DNA of 64,000 nt from contig CBDFNC010000005.1 in assembly GCA_965249895.1 (NCBI GenBank), forward strand, positions 1,612,001 to 1,676,000. The letters run 5' to 3'. Below the pieces are notes generated by a model that saw only the letters and a program-made list of their open reading frames with translations, ran no database searches and had not been told where the DNA came from. The position numbers and the translations under genes were made by a program. Below are positions 27,601-37,866 of the stretch, piece by piece (within the stretch, counting starts at the first letter, position 1; every line of letters begins with the position of its first letter). The stretch is from CBDFNC01 sp965249895. Its GTDB lineage: Bacteria > Pseudomonadota > Gammaproteobacteria > Enterobacterales > CBDFNC01.

Positions 27601-29260
27601 CGTACTTTCTTCTACCCGGATGTTGTTGTTTGACGCATCCGGTGAATCCGGGTTAACCGTTATCGTCACCGTCTTGTCGGTGATAGTCGTGGTGACCTTG
27701 TCCGTGGACTGCTCTACTTTCTCGTAACCCGTGATGCCCGTGGCCGTACCTGCCACCAACGACACCTCAAAGGTTTCCGGCAGCTCTATCTCGCTGTCCA
27801 CCAGTGCGTCCGCATCGAACACCTGACCTAAGGTCACTGTCGTTGCATTGCCCGTGTAGTCTTTGTCCGTGGCATCGCCGCCGCCAAAGCTGACCTGGAC
27901 CTGACCCGTTGTATTCGGGATCTCATCACCGGTCAGTGAATTAACCAACACCGCTTTGTAGTAAGCCTTGCCGCCTTCCGCTACCGCACTGTTGCTCAGC
28001 ACATTGCCCGTTTCATCCGTGGCAACCAGCTTGACCACCACCGCATCTTGCTTGCTTGTGTCTTCCTCATCAAAGATGGTCGCCGTACCCGTGCCCTCTA
28101 CCGTCACTGTACCCTGTGTCAGCTCTGCCTTCAGGGAGAACGCTTCATCACCCTCCTCCAGCACGTCATCTGTGGTCGCTACCTTCACCTTAATGCTTTG
28201 CGCGCCGTCACCAGACAGCACAACACCGTTCGCCGGGTTGTAAGGCTGATAATCAACACCGTTCAGGCTCACCAGTATATTGTCTACATAGTCCACGCCT
28301 TTACCGGCCACATCGCCCGTTGCACCCAGGCTCAGCTTCACCACGTCGCCCGCTTTGGCGTGTTCGTTCACCGCCACGGTAAACACCGCATCCGTACTTT
28401 CTTCTACCCGGATGTTGTTGTTTGACGCATCCGGTGAATCCGGGTTAACCGTTATCGTCACCGTCTTGTCGGTGATAGTCGTGGTGACCTTGTCCGTGGA
28501 CTGCTCTACTTTCTCGTAACCCGTGATGCCCGTGGCCGTACCTGCCACCAACGACACCTCAAAGGTTTCCGGCAGCTCTATCTCGCTGTCCACCAGTGCG
28601 TCCGCATCGAACACCTGACCTAAGGTCACTGTCGTTGCATTGCCCGTGTAGTCTTTGTCCGTGGCATCGCCGCCGCCAAAGCTGACCTGGACCTGACCCG
28701 TTGTATTCGGGATCTCATCACCGGTCAGTGAATTAACCAACACCGCTTTGTAGTAAGCCTTGCCGCCTTCCGCTACCGCACTGTTGCTCAGCACATTGCC
28801 CGTTTCGTCCGTGGCAACCAGCTTGACCACCACCGCATCTTTATCCGCCGTACCCGGCTCGTCAAAGAGGGTCGCCGTACCCGTGCCGTCTACCGTCACC
28901 GTACCCTGCGTCAATGCCGCCTTCAGGGTGAACACTTCATCCCCTTCCGCCAGCACGTCATCTGTGGTCGCTACCTTCACCAGGATGTTTTGTGCACCGT
29001 TACCAGCCAGGGTGATGCCCTGGTCGGCATCGTAAGCCTGGTAGCTTTGCCCACCGTCCAGGCTCACCATCACCTTCGCTGCGTAGTCCACGCCTTTATC
29101 GGCATCATCACCCGATGCACCCAGCGTCAGCTTCACCACGTCGCCTTGTTTGGCGTGCTCGTTCACCGCAACGGTAAACACCGCATCCGTACTTTCTTCT
29201 ACCCGGATGTTGTTGTTGCTAACGCCCGGCGTTGTTGGGTTCACCTCTATAACCACAGTA
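24480..29260. repeat. Array of six near-identical 792-bp direct repeats
   Basis: Corresponding points recur at 24802, 25597, 26384, 27176, 27968 and 28760, a spacing of 792 bp except 795 once and 787 at the copy that lacks five bases. Each unit codes for two beta-sandwich domains of the adhesin (264 residues). Units differ by a few blocks, for example FDEPGTADKD versus FDEEDTSKQD and QSYQAYDADQ versus VDYQPYNPANG, in mosaic combinations. Confidence 0.95.
24624..26337 (-). CDS. lapA: Adhesin fragment: two further 264-residue repeats
   Basis: Third in-frame block, about 570 codons, containing the last two copies of the repeat (IRVEESTDAVFTVAVNEHAK twice). It starts at the 5-base deletion and ends at an extra G at 24623, where sister copies read SEIELPETFEV but this frame reads SEHRAAGNL then stop. 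Confidence 0.7.
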
Positions 29261-31738
29261 CTATCAGTGATCATGGTGATTTGCGATGCCGTTAGTTTAG
29301 TACCGTCCACCTTGGTTACCCCAGAGGTGACATTAATCGCTTCAAACTCATTGTGGTCTTGCACTGAACCTATGCGGACGTTGAATACCTCATCATCCGT
29401 ATCCGCATCTACTTGCGTCTGCGTTGTAAAAGTCGCGCTATTGTTGTTCGCCGTGATTATGACCGTTTGCTCTGCGCCGTCGAAATCACTCGCCTCAGCT
29501 TTGTCCGCCTCGGCAATATCCTTGATATCGAACACCACTTTCACTTCGGTGTCCTGGCTTACTGTTACCGGATTGCCGTCTTTATCAACCAGCTGCACGG
29601 TATAGTTACCGGTCTGCTGACCTTCCGTGACCGTTGCCGGTCCGCTCAACACTGCATACACAGTATCTTCAGGGCCCGGTTCATCTAGTTGCGGCTGAGG
29701 AGCCTTTGGTCCGGTATCGTCACTAATCGTGGTGGTCACCACACCCGAGCTGCCCACTACGCTGCCATCCACCTTCGCTTCACTCAGCGACACGCTGAAT
29801 TGCTCCGGATCTTCCGCCAGGTAGTCATCCAGGGTCGGGACGGTAATGCTGATCTCATCACCTACCGCCAAAGGACCCGTCAGGGTTAATAACCCGCTTT
29901 GCGCATCAAAGTTAGCACCCTGGATATCACCAAAGTCCACATCTTTAATGGCGCTATCCGGTAAACCTGCCGCCGCCAGTTTCAAGGTCACTGTTTCACC
30001 GGCTTTAATCTCTGCGCCGGACAAGCTTATCTTGTATTGCGCACTCTGACTTTCCAGTACCGCGTTGGCGTTACTGTCGTCGTTCGCCGTCAGGGTAAAG
30101 ATCGGGGCTGATTGGTCCTGAATAACAGTGGTGACTTTGCTGCTGGTATCTAGGTGTTCAAACTTATCACCCGATATTTCCTTCACCTTCACTTCATAGG
30201 CTTCATTCGGATCACGTGTCTGGTCATTTGCGGCATCCACCGTAAATTCAGCGCTGGAGCCATCCTTAGGTATGACGACTTTCAGCGTTTCACCATCGCC
30301 ATACTGGTAATCTTCATTGCTGGCGCCGGCCTTGTTGGCAAACACCACGGTGACTTCCGTATCTTCACTTACCGTCACCGCTTTACCGTCTGCATCCTGC
30401 AGCGTTACTTTATAGCTGGCTTGACCACCTTCATCTACCGTCACATCACCTGTGATAACGGCATAAACAGTGTCTTCCAGACCCGGGTCTCCCGGACCAC
30501 CCGTGTAATCGTCCGCTATGGTACCCGTTGCGCTGTTCATTTGGTGCGCTTCAAGGTGTTCAAAACCACCGCCGCTCACCGTCTTGATGCTCACCGTGTA
30601 ACCTTCTGCCGGTACTTCCTTCAGGAAGTCGTCAAGGGCACTGATGTCCAGTGTCACCCCATCCTCATCTTTCGGGATCTCGATGCTGGTTACTGTTGTG
30701 TAATCTTTGCCGGCCGTGGCACTGTCTGCCCCGCCTGCGTTGTAGCTCAGGGTCACTGTTACCGTGTCAGCCGCAGTCACCTTGTTGCCTTGCGAGTCAA
30801 CCAACAGAAGTTGATGGCTCAGGGTCTCGCCTTCTTTACCTGACACATTGCCCGTCAGTTTGACGAACACTTTATCCGCATCGTCTGCCGGTGGCAGGGG
30901 ATCTTCACCTGGTCCCGGCACTGGGGCTTTCGGTCCGGTATCGTCACTAATCGTCGTGGTCACCACACCCGAGCTGCCCACTACGCTGCCATCCACCTTC
31001 GCTTCACTCAGCGACACGCTGAATTGCTCCGGATCTTCCGCCAGGTAGTCATCCAGGGTCGGGACGGTAATGCTGATCTCATCACCTACCGCCAAAGGAC
31101 CCGTCAGGGTTAATAACCCGCTTTGCGCATCAAAGTTAGCACCCTGGATATCACCAAAGTCCACATCTTTAATGGCGCTATCCGGTAAACCTGCCGCCGC
31201 CAGTTTCAAGGTCACTGTTTCACCGGCTTTAATCTCTGCGCCGGACAAGCTTATCTTGTATTGCGCACTCTGACTTTCCAGTACCGCGTTGGCGTTACTG
31301 TCGTCGTTCGCCGTCAGGGTAAAACTCGGAGTCGGCTCTGGCGCTGGAGGCGGCTCTGGCGCTGGAGCCGGCCCTGGCACTGGAGCCGGCCCTGGCACTG
31401 GAGTCGGCTCTGGTGTCGGAGTCGGCTCTGGTGGCGGAGTCGGCTCTGGTGGCGGAGTCGGCTCTGGTGTCGGAGTCGGCTCTGGTGTCGGAGTCGGCTC
31501 TGGTGTCGGAGTCGGCTCTGGTGTCGGCGTCGGCTCTGGTGTCGGCGTCGGCTCTGGTGTCGGCGTCGGCTCTGGTGTCGGCGTCGGCTCTGGTGTCGGA
31601 GTCGGCTCTGGTGTCGGAGTCGGCTCTGGTGTCGGAGTCGGCTCTGGTGTCGGCGTCGGCTCTGGTGTTGGCTCTGGAGTCTGTTGCTGTGCTCTGGCAC
31701 CCGTGTCCGTAGTATCCAGCTCCCTTACAGGGGTATCT
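26338..31738 (-). CDS. lapA: Adhesin fragment: Pro-rich linker and first extracellular repeats
   Basis: Second in-frame block of the adhesin, about 1,800 codons. It begins after the frame break with RELDTTDTGARAQQQ, then a PEPTPT linker, a duplicated domain set with nearly identical FTLTANDDSNANAVLESQ segments, Calx-beta-like domains and four copies of the 264-residue repeat. It ends where five bases (GGGAT in plus-strand reading) present in the sister repeats are missing, giving DEEYNGSGPG and a stop. It has no ribosome site of its own; an in-frame ATG exists only by chance. Confidence 0.7.
29708..30099. repeat. 392-bp direct repeat, copy 1
   Basis: Almost identical to 30932-31323, 1224 bp away. 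Codes for the FTLTANDDSNANAVLESQ-type domain of the adhesin. Confidence 0.92.
30932..31323. repeat. 392-bp direct repeat, copy 2
   Basis: Copy of 29708-30099, placed next to the proline-rich linker. Confidence 0.92.
31325..31675. repeat. 18-bp minisatellite encoding the PEPTPT linker
   Basis: About 20 tandem units of GGCTCTGGTGTCGGAGTC (plus strand) with GGCGTC and GGCGGA variants, coding for (PEPTPT)n on the minus strand directly after the LapG cleavage region. An extended Pro/Thr/Glu linker here would span the periplasm or outer membrane. It should be prone to slippage. Confidence 0.93.
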
Positions 31739-32152
31739 GCCATCACCATCAATTGACGAGCCGGTCGTTGTTTCACCTGCCGCCGGTGCTTCAAACTCTT
31801 CTGATGCTGTGGGGTCGACGCCAGCCAATATGGATTCTTGTAATGCCGCAATTTCATCGAGCACATCTTCGGGAAGATCGGCTGTTTGCTCTTCAGCAAA
31901 TTCTGTTTCGGCTTGAGGCAAGCCTGTAACCTCGACTTCATCGCCGGGTGTAGCAAGGTTTTCGGGTGTTAAAAGTTCTGTTTCATTCAGAGCGGCCAGG
32001 GTGAATTGCTCTGATTCAGATGCAAACATTTCACCTGGTTTTAGCCTATCTCCAACCTTAAGAGCTCGCTGATTTCCTTCATTATCGATAACAAAAGCAT
32101 CGCCGGACAACTTAGTTACTACAGAGAGCGTTTCGACAGTTTTTAACACCAT
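31730..32152 (-). CDS. lapA: Adhesin N-terminal retention module (start of lapA)
   Basis: The first 140 codons of the adhesin. The start ATG at 32152 has AAGGGAAG about 10 bp upstream. Residues 1-75 follow the LapA N-terminal pattern (VVTKLSGDAFVIDNEGNQRALKVGD, then GEMF and a hydrophobic strand). A helical acidic stretch (90-122) follows and then PAAG at residues 123-126 (31775-31786), the LapG cleavage motif. In this family the folded module plugs the TolC-like channel and LapG cleavage after the double alanine releases the adhesin. After about residue 140 this frame runs into repeat-encoded RADSDT nonsense while the true continuation is one base out of frame. Confidence 0.85.
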
Positions 32153-32536
32153 AACAATTATCTTCCCTTGGGATTCTATTCAGTCGAGTCCAATGGATTT
32201 CGCCACCTTATCCTGATAGCTCATCTAATCCTTTGGGGTTATTCTGATTTCAGCAAATTTTAGTAATTTATTTGTATAGACGCTAATACTACTACAAATA
32301 TTGAAAGGGTGAAAACATAAGCCCCTGCGTAGACCGGTGCCACTGACTAGAAATATGTCACTTATCGCTTACAACCGGATAAAACACCTTTTACAATCAT
32401 TTTAAACAATAATAGTCTGTTTCTACTGAATAGCTGTATGACGGGGGTTGCTGGGGGGGGGACAATAAAAAAAACCCGCTAAATAGCGGGTTTTTAGACA
32501 AATTAAAGGCTACTTATAAGCTTTTGTTACAGCGTA
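32153..32536. other. Intergenic region between fba and the adhesin
   Basis: This 384-bp region holds the fba terminator at its right end, a run of nine G at about 32452-32460, and the adhesin promoter region on its left. A motif TAATACTACTACAA at about 32286-32299 is close to one at 35283-35296 upstream of pgk. No gene is supported. Confidence 0.5.
32468..32496 (-). terminator. Terminator after fba
   Basis: On the minus strand, stem ACCCGCTA/TAGCGGGT is followed by eight T. Confidence 0.9.
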
Positions 32537-33616
<1,080 letters not shown>

Positions 33617-33668
33617 AATACTAGTCCTATTTTCTCTGTCACATTGAATTAATATTTTTTCGGCGCGT

Positions 33669-33674
33669 ATTATA
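33669..33674 (-). promoter_or_regulatory. Putative -10 box for fba
   Basis: Minus-strand TATAAT preceded by TTG, 53 bp upstream of the fba start and just after the pgk terminator. The -35 element is not clear. Confidence 0.45.
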
Positions 33675-33692
33675 CAATATTGTCGCGCTATT

Positions 33693-33720
33693 AAAAACGG
33701 GAGCTCGTGCTCCCGTTTTA
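33693..33720 (-). terminator. Terminator after pgk
   Basis: Stem AAAACGGGAGC/GCTCCCGTTTT, with T-rich flanks on both strands, 5 bp after the pgk stop. Confidence 0.85.
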
Positions 33721-33724
33721 ACAA

Positions 33725-34897
33725 TTAGTCTTGCGCACGCGCTTCTAGCATAACCACGGCGGGTAACTTCTTACCTTCAACAAACTCGAGGAAAGCACCG
33801 CCGCCGGTAGAAATATAAGATATCTGATCGGCAATGCCGAATTTGTCGATAGCCGCCAGAGTGTCACCGCCACCGGCAATAGAAAATGCATCGCTTTCTG
33901 CAATGGCTCTGGCTACGACCTCGGTGCCTGCTGCGAAGTTATCGAATTCAAATACGCCAACCGGGCCATTCCAGATCACGGTTTTTGCTTCCTTGATGAT
34001 TTTTGCCAGGGCCTCGGCTGACTCCGGCCCCAGGTCGAAGATCATGTCTTCATCAGAAACATCAGCAGAGGCTTTGATTGTGGCCGTTGCCGTTTCGGAA
34101 AATTCGGTACCAACACGCACATCAGTGGCAACAGGAATAGCGCATTCACTCATCAGCTTCTTCGCTGTATCAATCAGGCCCGCCTCACATAGAGACTTAC
34201 CAACATTGTGCCCTTCTGCAGCGATAAAGGTATTGGCGATACCACCACCAACAACTAGCTGGTCAGCGACTGTGGACAAGGACTCGAGTACAGTCAGCTT
34301 AGTCGATACCTTGGAGCCGCCCACAATAGCGACTAAAGGACGTGCCGGTTTGTCCATGGCTTTACCCAGAGCTTCTAGCTCAGCCGCCAGTAACGGACCG
34401 GCGCAAGCAACTGGTGCGTACTGACCGATACCGTGTGTGGAGGCTTGGGCGCGGTGTGCGGTGCCAAATGCATCCATTACATATACGTCACACAGCGCTG
34501 CCAGTTGTTTGCTCAGCGCTTGCTCATTTTTCTTTTCGCCTTTGTTAAAGCGAACGTTTTCCAGGACAACCACTTCACCTTCGGCAAGATCGACACCATT
34601 CAGGTAATCTTTTTCCAGGCGAACAGGTACATCTAAAGCTTCATTCAGGTAATCAACCACTGGCTGTAAGGTAAACGCTGCATTTTCTTCTTCACTGCCA
34701 CCTTCAACAGGACGGCCAAGGTGAGAAGTGATCATCAGCTTAGCGCCGTTTTTCAGGGCTAATTTAATCGTTGGGATTGACGCTCTGATACGAGCATCCG
34801 AGGTCACTTTTCCATCTTTTACAGGTACGTTTAAGTCCTGACGAATGAATACGCGTTTACCTGCTAAATCCTGTTCAACCATTTTTTTAACTGACAT
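33725..34897 (-). CDS. pgk: Phosphoglycerate kinase
   Basis: Transfers phosphate from 1,3-bisphosphoglycerate to ADP. It has 390 residues. N-terminal substrate loop RVFIRQDLNVP, SHLGRP, hinge region GPLLAAELEAL, VAIVGGSKVSTKL, and C-terminal nucleotide-binding GGGDTLAAIDKFG are all present. The RBS AGAGGACAT precedes the ATG. In many relatives epd lies between tkt and pgk; here it is replaced by a 660-bp non-coding stretch. Confidence 0.98.
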   Translation of the reverse strand: MSVKKMVEQDLAGKRVFIRQDLNVPVKDGKVTSDARIRASIPTIKLALKNGAKLMITSHLGRPVEGGSEEENAAFTLQPVVDYLNEALDVPVRLEKDYLNGVDLAEGEVVVLENVRFNKGEKKNEQALSKQLAALCDVYVMDAFGTAHRAQASTHGIGQYAPVACAGPLLAAELEALGKAMDKPARPLVAIVGGSKVSTKLTVLESLSTVADQLVVGGGIANTFIAAEGHNVGKSLCEAGLIDTAKKLMSECAIPVATDVRVGTEFSETATATIKASADVSDEDMIFDLGPESAEALAKIIKEAKTVIWNGPVGVFEFDNFAAGTEVVARAIAESDAFSIAGGGDTLAAIDKFGIADQISYISTGGGAFLEFVEGKKLPAVVMLEARAQD

Positions 34898-35275
34898 TTT
34901 ATGTCCTCTAGCTAAATATAAATCCGGTGAAACCTCTCCCAGTTACACCTGGCTTATCTTGAGCACTTATGGTTAAACCGCACTGGAACGAGAAATATGA
35001 GTCTAATTTACCTTTTTAAGCCAGTGTCTTGACTTGATGTATATCAGAAACTGTAAGTTTATTTCTTAATTTTCATAGATAACTGCGATTTGAGTCGTCT
35101 GACTTTAACTTACAACAAAAATAAATAGCCTTTATTACATGGGTTTATCTATCATTTCCTGCAACATGATTGATTTCAGGCAAGTTTCGGCTGTTTACTA
35201 ACGTCCTGCTAGGGGATCTAATAAAAGAACCAATTCGTCATAATCGGCCCCTGAAACGCGCTTAAAGTCGTAAAA

Positions 35276-35295
35276 TTGTAGTAATACTACCACAA
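35276..35295. promoter_or_regulatory. 20-bp near-palindromic operator candidate upstream of pgk
   Basis: TTGTAGTAATACTACCACAA matches its own reverse complement at 16 of 20 positions. It resembles the HexR consensus TGTAAT-N3-ATTACA, a regulator of central carbon metabolism in gammaproteobacteria. Its position about 380 bp upstream of the pgk start is rather far, so the assignment is tentative. Confidence 0.35.
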
Positions 35296-35506
35296 CCAGT
35301 GACAAAGTTATTACTTATCTACCACGAACAAAGTGCTCGCTGAGTAGCGAATACAGCATAGATCAGATAAACGAGCAGCATTGTCAAAATTTTTAGTGGG
35401 AATAATACAGCAAAGGTAAACAATCGCTCCAACCGGGTTCCCCATTATGGATATTTATATTATTACTCCCTTTATCAACCAAGCGGCTTACTCAAAAACA
35501 AGTATA

Positions 35507-35537
35507 AAAAAACGCCGCATAAGCGGCGTTTTTTTTA
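35507..35537 (-). terminator. Terminator after tkt
   Basis: Stem AACGCCGC/GCGGCGTT with A and T tracts on both sides, so it could work in both directions. It starts 19 bp after the tkt stop. Confidence 0.9.
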
Positions 35538-35555
35538 TCTTGGCTTTACCGGGAA

Positions 35556-37550
35556 TTAAGCCAGCGCTTCGGCTGTCTCGACAATGTTTTCTACTGTGAA
35601 ACCAAACATCTTATACAACTCACCGGCCGGCGCGGACTCACCAAAGGTTGTCATACCAATGATCTTGCCATTCAGGCCTACGTATTTATACCAGTAATCA
35701 GCAATACCCGCTTCAATAGCAACACGCTTAGTCACTGCTGCAGGCAATACAGATTCTTTGTAATCCGCGCTTTGAGCATCAAATACATCGGTACAAGGGA
35801 TAGATACAACACGTACCTTCTGACCTTTTTCGCGAAGGACCTGAGCGGCTTCAACAGCAAGCTCCACTTCAGAGCCGGTAGCAATCAGCACCAAATCTGG
35901 CTGACCATCACATTCAACCAGGGTGTAACCACCTTTAGCCACATTGGTCAGTTGCTGGTCATTACGTCCTTGAGGCGTCAAACCCTGACGGCTGAAGATC
36001 AGCGCCGTTGGACCATCACTGCGCTCAATAGCGTGTTTCCAGGCCACCGCGGACTCAACAGAATCACATGGGCGCCAGGTGCTCATATTTGGCGTCAGAC
36101 GCAGGCTGGCGATCTGCTCAACCGGCTGGTGAGTTGGGCCATCTTCACCCAGACCGATAGAGTCATGAGTATATACGTGGATAGCACGCTGTTTCATCAG
36201 TGCAGCCATACGCAATGCATTACGTGCGTATTCCATAAACATCAGGAAGGTGGCGCCATAAGGTACGAATCCACCGTGCAGCGCCAGACCATTCATAATG
36301 GCCGACATACCGAACTCACGTACGCCGTAGTGGATATAGTTACCGCTGGCATCTGTTGCTTCCAGCGCTTTAGAGCCTTTCCACAGGGTCAGGTTAGAAG
36401 GCGCCAGGTCGGCAGAGCCACCCATTAGTTCAGGCAGCAATGGACCAAAGGTTTCCAGGCAATTTTGCGAGGCTTTACGCGTTGCAATTTTAGCCTGACC
36501 TTGTTGTAGTTCTTTAATATAAGCGGAAGATTTTTCTTCCCACTGTGCCGGTAACTCACCACTGGTACGGCGAACGAATTCGGCGGCCAGCTCTGGGTGA
36601 GCAGCTTTATACGCAGCCAGTTTTTCATCCCAGGCGCTTTCCAGAGCACTACCAGCTTCTTTATTGTCCCACTGCCCATATACGTCAGATGGGATATCGA
36701 ATGCTTCATGCTTCCAACCCAGGAATTCACGAGCAGCAATGATTTCGTCAGCACCCAGTGGAGCACCGTGACAATCATGACCACCTTGTTTGTTTGGAGA
36801 GCCAAAACCAATAATTGTTTTGCAGCAGATCAGCGTTGGTTTGCTGGTTTCGGCTTGTGCCTGCTCAATGGCTGCTTTAATCTCATCGGCATTGTGACCA
36901 TCAACACCGGCAATTACGTGCCAGCCATAGGCTTCGAAACGCTTAGGCGTGTCATCGGTGAACCAGCCTTCAACGTCACCATCGATAGAGATACCGTTGT
37001 CATCCCAGAATGCGACCAATTTACCCAGGCCCAGCGTGCCGGCCAGAGAACAGGATTCGTGAGAAATACCTTCCATCAAACAACCATCACCCAGGAATGT
37101 ATAGGTAAAGTGGTCAACGATGTCATGGCCTTCACGGTTGAACTGTTCAGCCAGAGACTTTTCAGCCAACGCCATACCTACTGCATTGGTAACGCCCTGC
37201 CCCAAAGGTCCTGTAGTAGTTTCAACACCCGGCGCATAACCGTATTCAGGATGACCCGGAGTCTTGGAGTGCAGCTGACGGAAGTTTTTCAAATCATCGA
37301 TAGACAATTCATAACCGGATAGGTGCAGTAGAGAATAAAGCAGCATAGAGCCGTGGCCATTTGACAGCACAAAACGGTCACGATCGGCCCAGTTCGGGTT
37401 AGTCGGGTTGTGCTTTAAAAAGTCACGCCATAGTACTTCGGCAATATCTGCCATGCCCATAGGGGCGCCTGGGTGACCGGAATTGGCCTTTTGAACCGCG
37501 TCCATGCTCAGGGCGCGGATCGCATTTGCTAGCTCTTTACGAGAAGGCAT
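35556..37550 (-). CDS. tkt: Transketolase
   Basis: Thiamine-diphosphate enzyme transferring two-carbon units in the pentose phosphate pathway. The start MPSRKELANAIRALSMDAVQ has an excellent RBS (GCAGGAGATACC before the ATG) and gives 664 residues, the size of E. coli TktA; an upstream in-frame ATG at 37592 would add 14 residues. Motifs: NSGHPGAPMG near residue 25, the ThDP-binding GDGCLMEGISHE...WDDNGISIDG segment near 155-190, and DSIGLGEDGPTHQPVEQ in the pyrimidine domain near 470. It is monocistronic and divergent from the ClC gene. Confidence 0.97.
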   Translation of the reverse strand: MPSRKELANAIRALSMDAVQKANSGHPGAPMGMADIAEVLWRDFLKHNPTNPNWADRDRFVLSNGHGSMLLYSLLHLSGYELSIDDLKNFRQLHSKTPGHPEYGYAPGVETTTGPLGQGVTNAVGMALAEKSLAEQFNREGHDIVDHFTYTFLGDGCLMEGISHESCSLAGTLGLGKLVAFWDDNGISIDGDVEGWFTDDTPKRFEAYGWHVIAGVDGHNADEIKAAIEQAQAETSKPTLICCKTIIGFGSPNKQGGHDCHGAPLGADEIIAAREFLGWKHEAFDIPSDVYGQWDNKEAGSALESAWDEKLAAYKAAHPELAAEFVRRTSGELPAQWEEKSSAYIKELQQGQAKIATRKASQNCLETFGPLLPELMGGSADLAPSNLTLWKGSKALEATDASGNYIHYGVREFGMSAIMNGLALHGGFVPYGATFLMFMEYARNALRMAALMKQRAIHVYTHDSIGLGEDGPTHQPVEQIASLRLTPNMSTWRPCDSVESAVAWKHAIERSDGPTALIFSRQGLTPQGRNDQQLTNVAKGGYTLVECDGQPDLVLIATGSEVELAVEAAQVLREKGQKVRVVSIPCTDVFDAQSADYKESVLPAAVTKRVAIEAGIADYWYKYVGLNGKIIGMTTFGESAPAGELYKMFGFTVENIVETAEALA

Positions 37551-37866
37551 GGTATCTCCTGCTTCTTTAGGTTTTGCTTCGTAAGTACTCAAGGATAAGT
37601 CAGTTGCTCGTAATTCCCTGACGGAAACTATCGGCTTTCTTATACGTCTCTAACAGAGGCCGGTATTGTCCCAAAGATAGGCCTTATGCTGCAATCCGTT
37701 TTGTAAAAAAAACGCACATATTTTGTTTTTTCCTTGATGTAAGCAGCCATCTTTAGGGGGAGATTGGTGTTTTACATGCCTGGGCTTATCATTTGCACTA
37801 TAAAAAACCGGAAAATCCATTACACTTGTTGACCCCAACTAACACCTCGTGCTGGCAGGACACAAA
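37551..37866. promoter_or_regulatory. Divergent promoter region between tkt and the ClC channel gene
   Basis: 316 bp of non-coding DNA between divergent genes. No operator could be assigned. A 62-codon minus-strand ORF at 37650-37838 has no recognisable features and no ribosome site, so it is not called. Confidence 0.35.

Larger units (their letters stand above)
19945..32152 (-). pseudogene. lapA: LapA-type giant RTX adhesin, reading frame interrupted several times
   Basis: A 12.2-kb minus-strand region that would encode an adhesin of roughly 4,060 residues if its frame were continuous. Order: N-terminal retention module with PAAG cleavage motif; proline-rich linker; duplicated Calx-beta/Ig-like domains; six copies of a 264-residue two-domain repeat; a von Willebrand A domain; decayed RTX nonapeptides; acidic DGDKDG and DKADES repeats; C-terminal type I secretion signal. 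The frame breaks at about 31735 (one extra base), 26337/26338 (five bases missing relative to sister repeats), 24623 (one extra G), several times in 21198-21850, at 20765 (one extra base) and 20605 (one extra base). All lap export and control genes downstream are intact. Either the adhesin is decaying or this repetitive gene was mis-sequenced or mis-assembled. Family assignment is firm; functional state is not. Confidence 0.85.
34898..35555. other. Non-coding region between pgk and tkt
   Basis: 658 bp without a supported gene. The pgk promoter must lie in the left part. A near-palindrome at 35276-35295 is a candidate operator, and the tkt terminator is at 35507-35537. The position corresponds to where epd occurs in enteric bacteria; I see no remnant of it. 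Confidence 0.5.

Noticed and set aside
31325..31675. Possible CRISPR array
   Set aside because: Units are contiguous 18-bp tandem repeats with no spacers and lie inside a coding region.
31261..31929. Several overlapping plus-strand frames of repeated Gly-Val-Ser or Arg-Leu-Trp residues
   Set aside because: Produced by the 18-bp minisatellite that codes for PEPTPT on the minus strand.
26311..31956. In-frame ATG at 31956 as a real start for the large adhesin fragment
   Set aside because: The first 70 codons of that frame are antiparallel nonsense overlapping the retention module; the frame only becomes adhesin-like after about 31738.
37650..37838. 62-codon minus-strand open frame between tkt and the ClC gene
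   Set aside because: No ribosome site, no family similarity recognised, and it covers the expected divergent promoter region.
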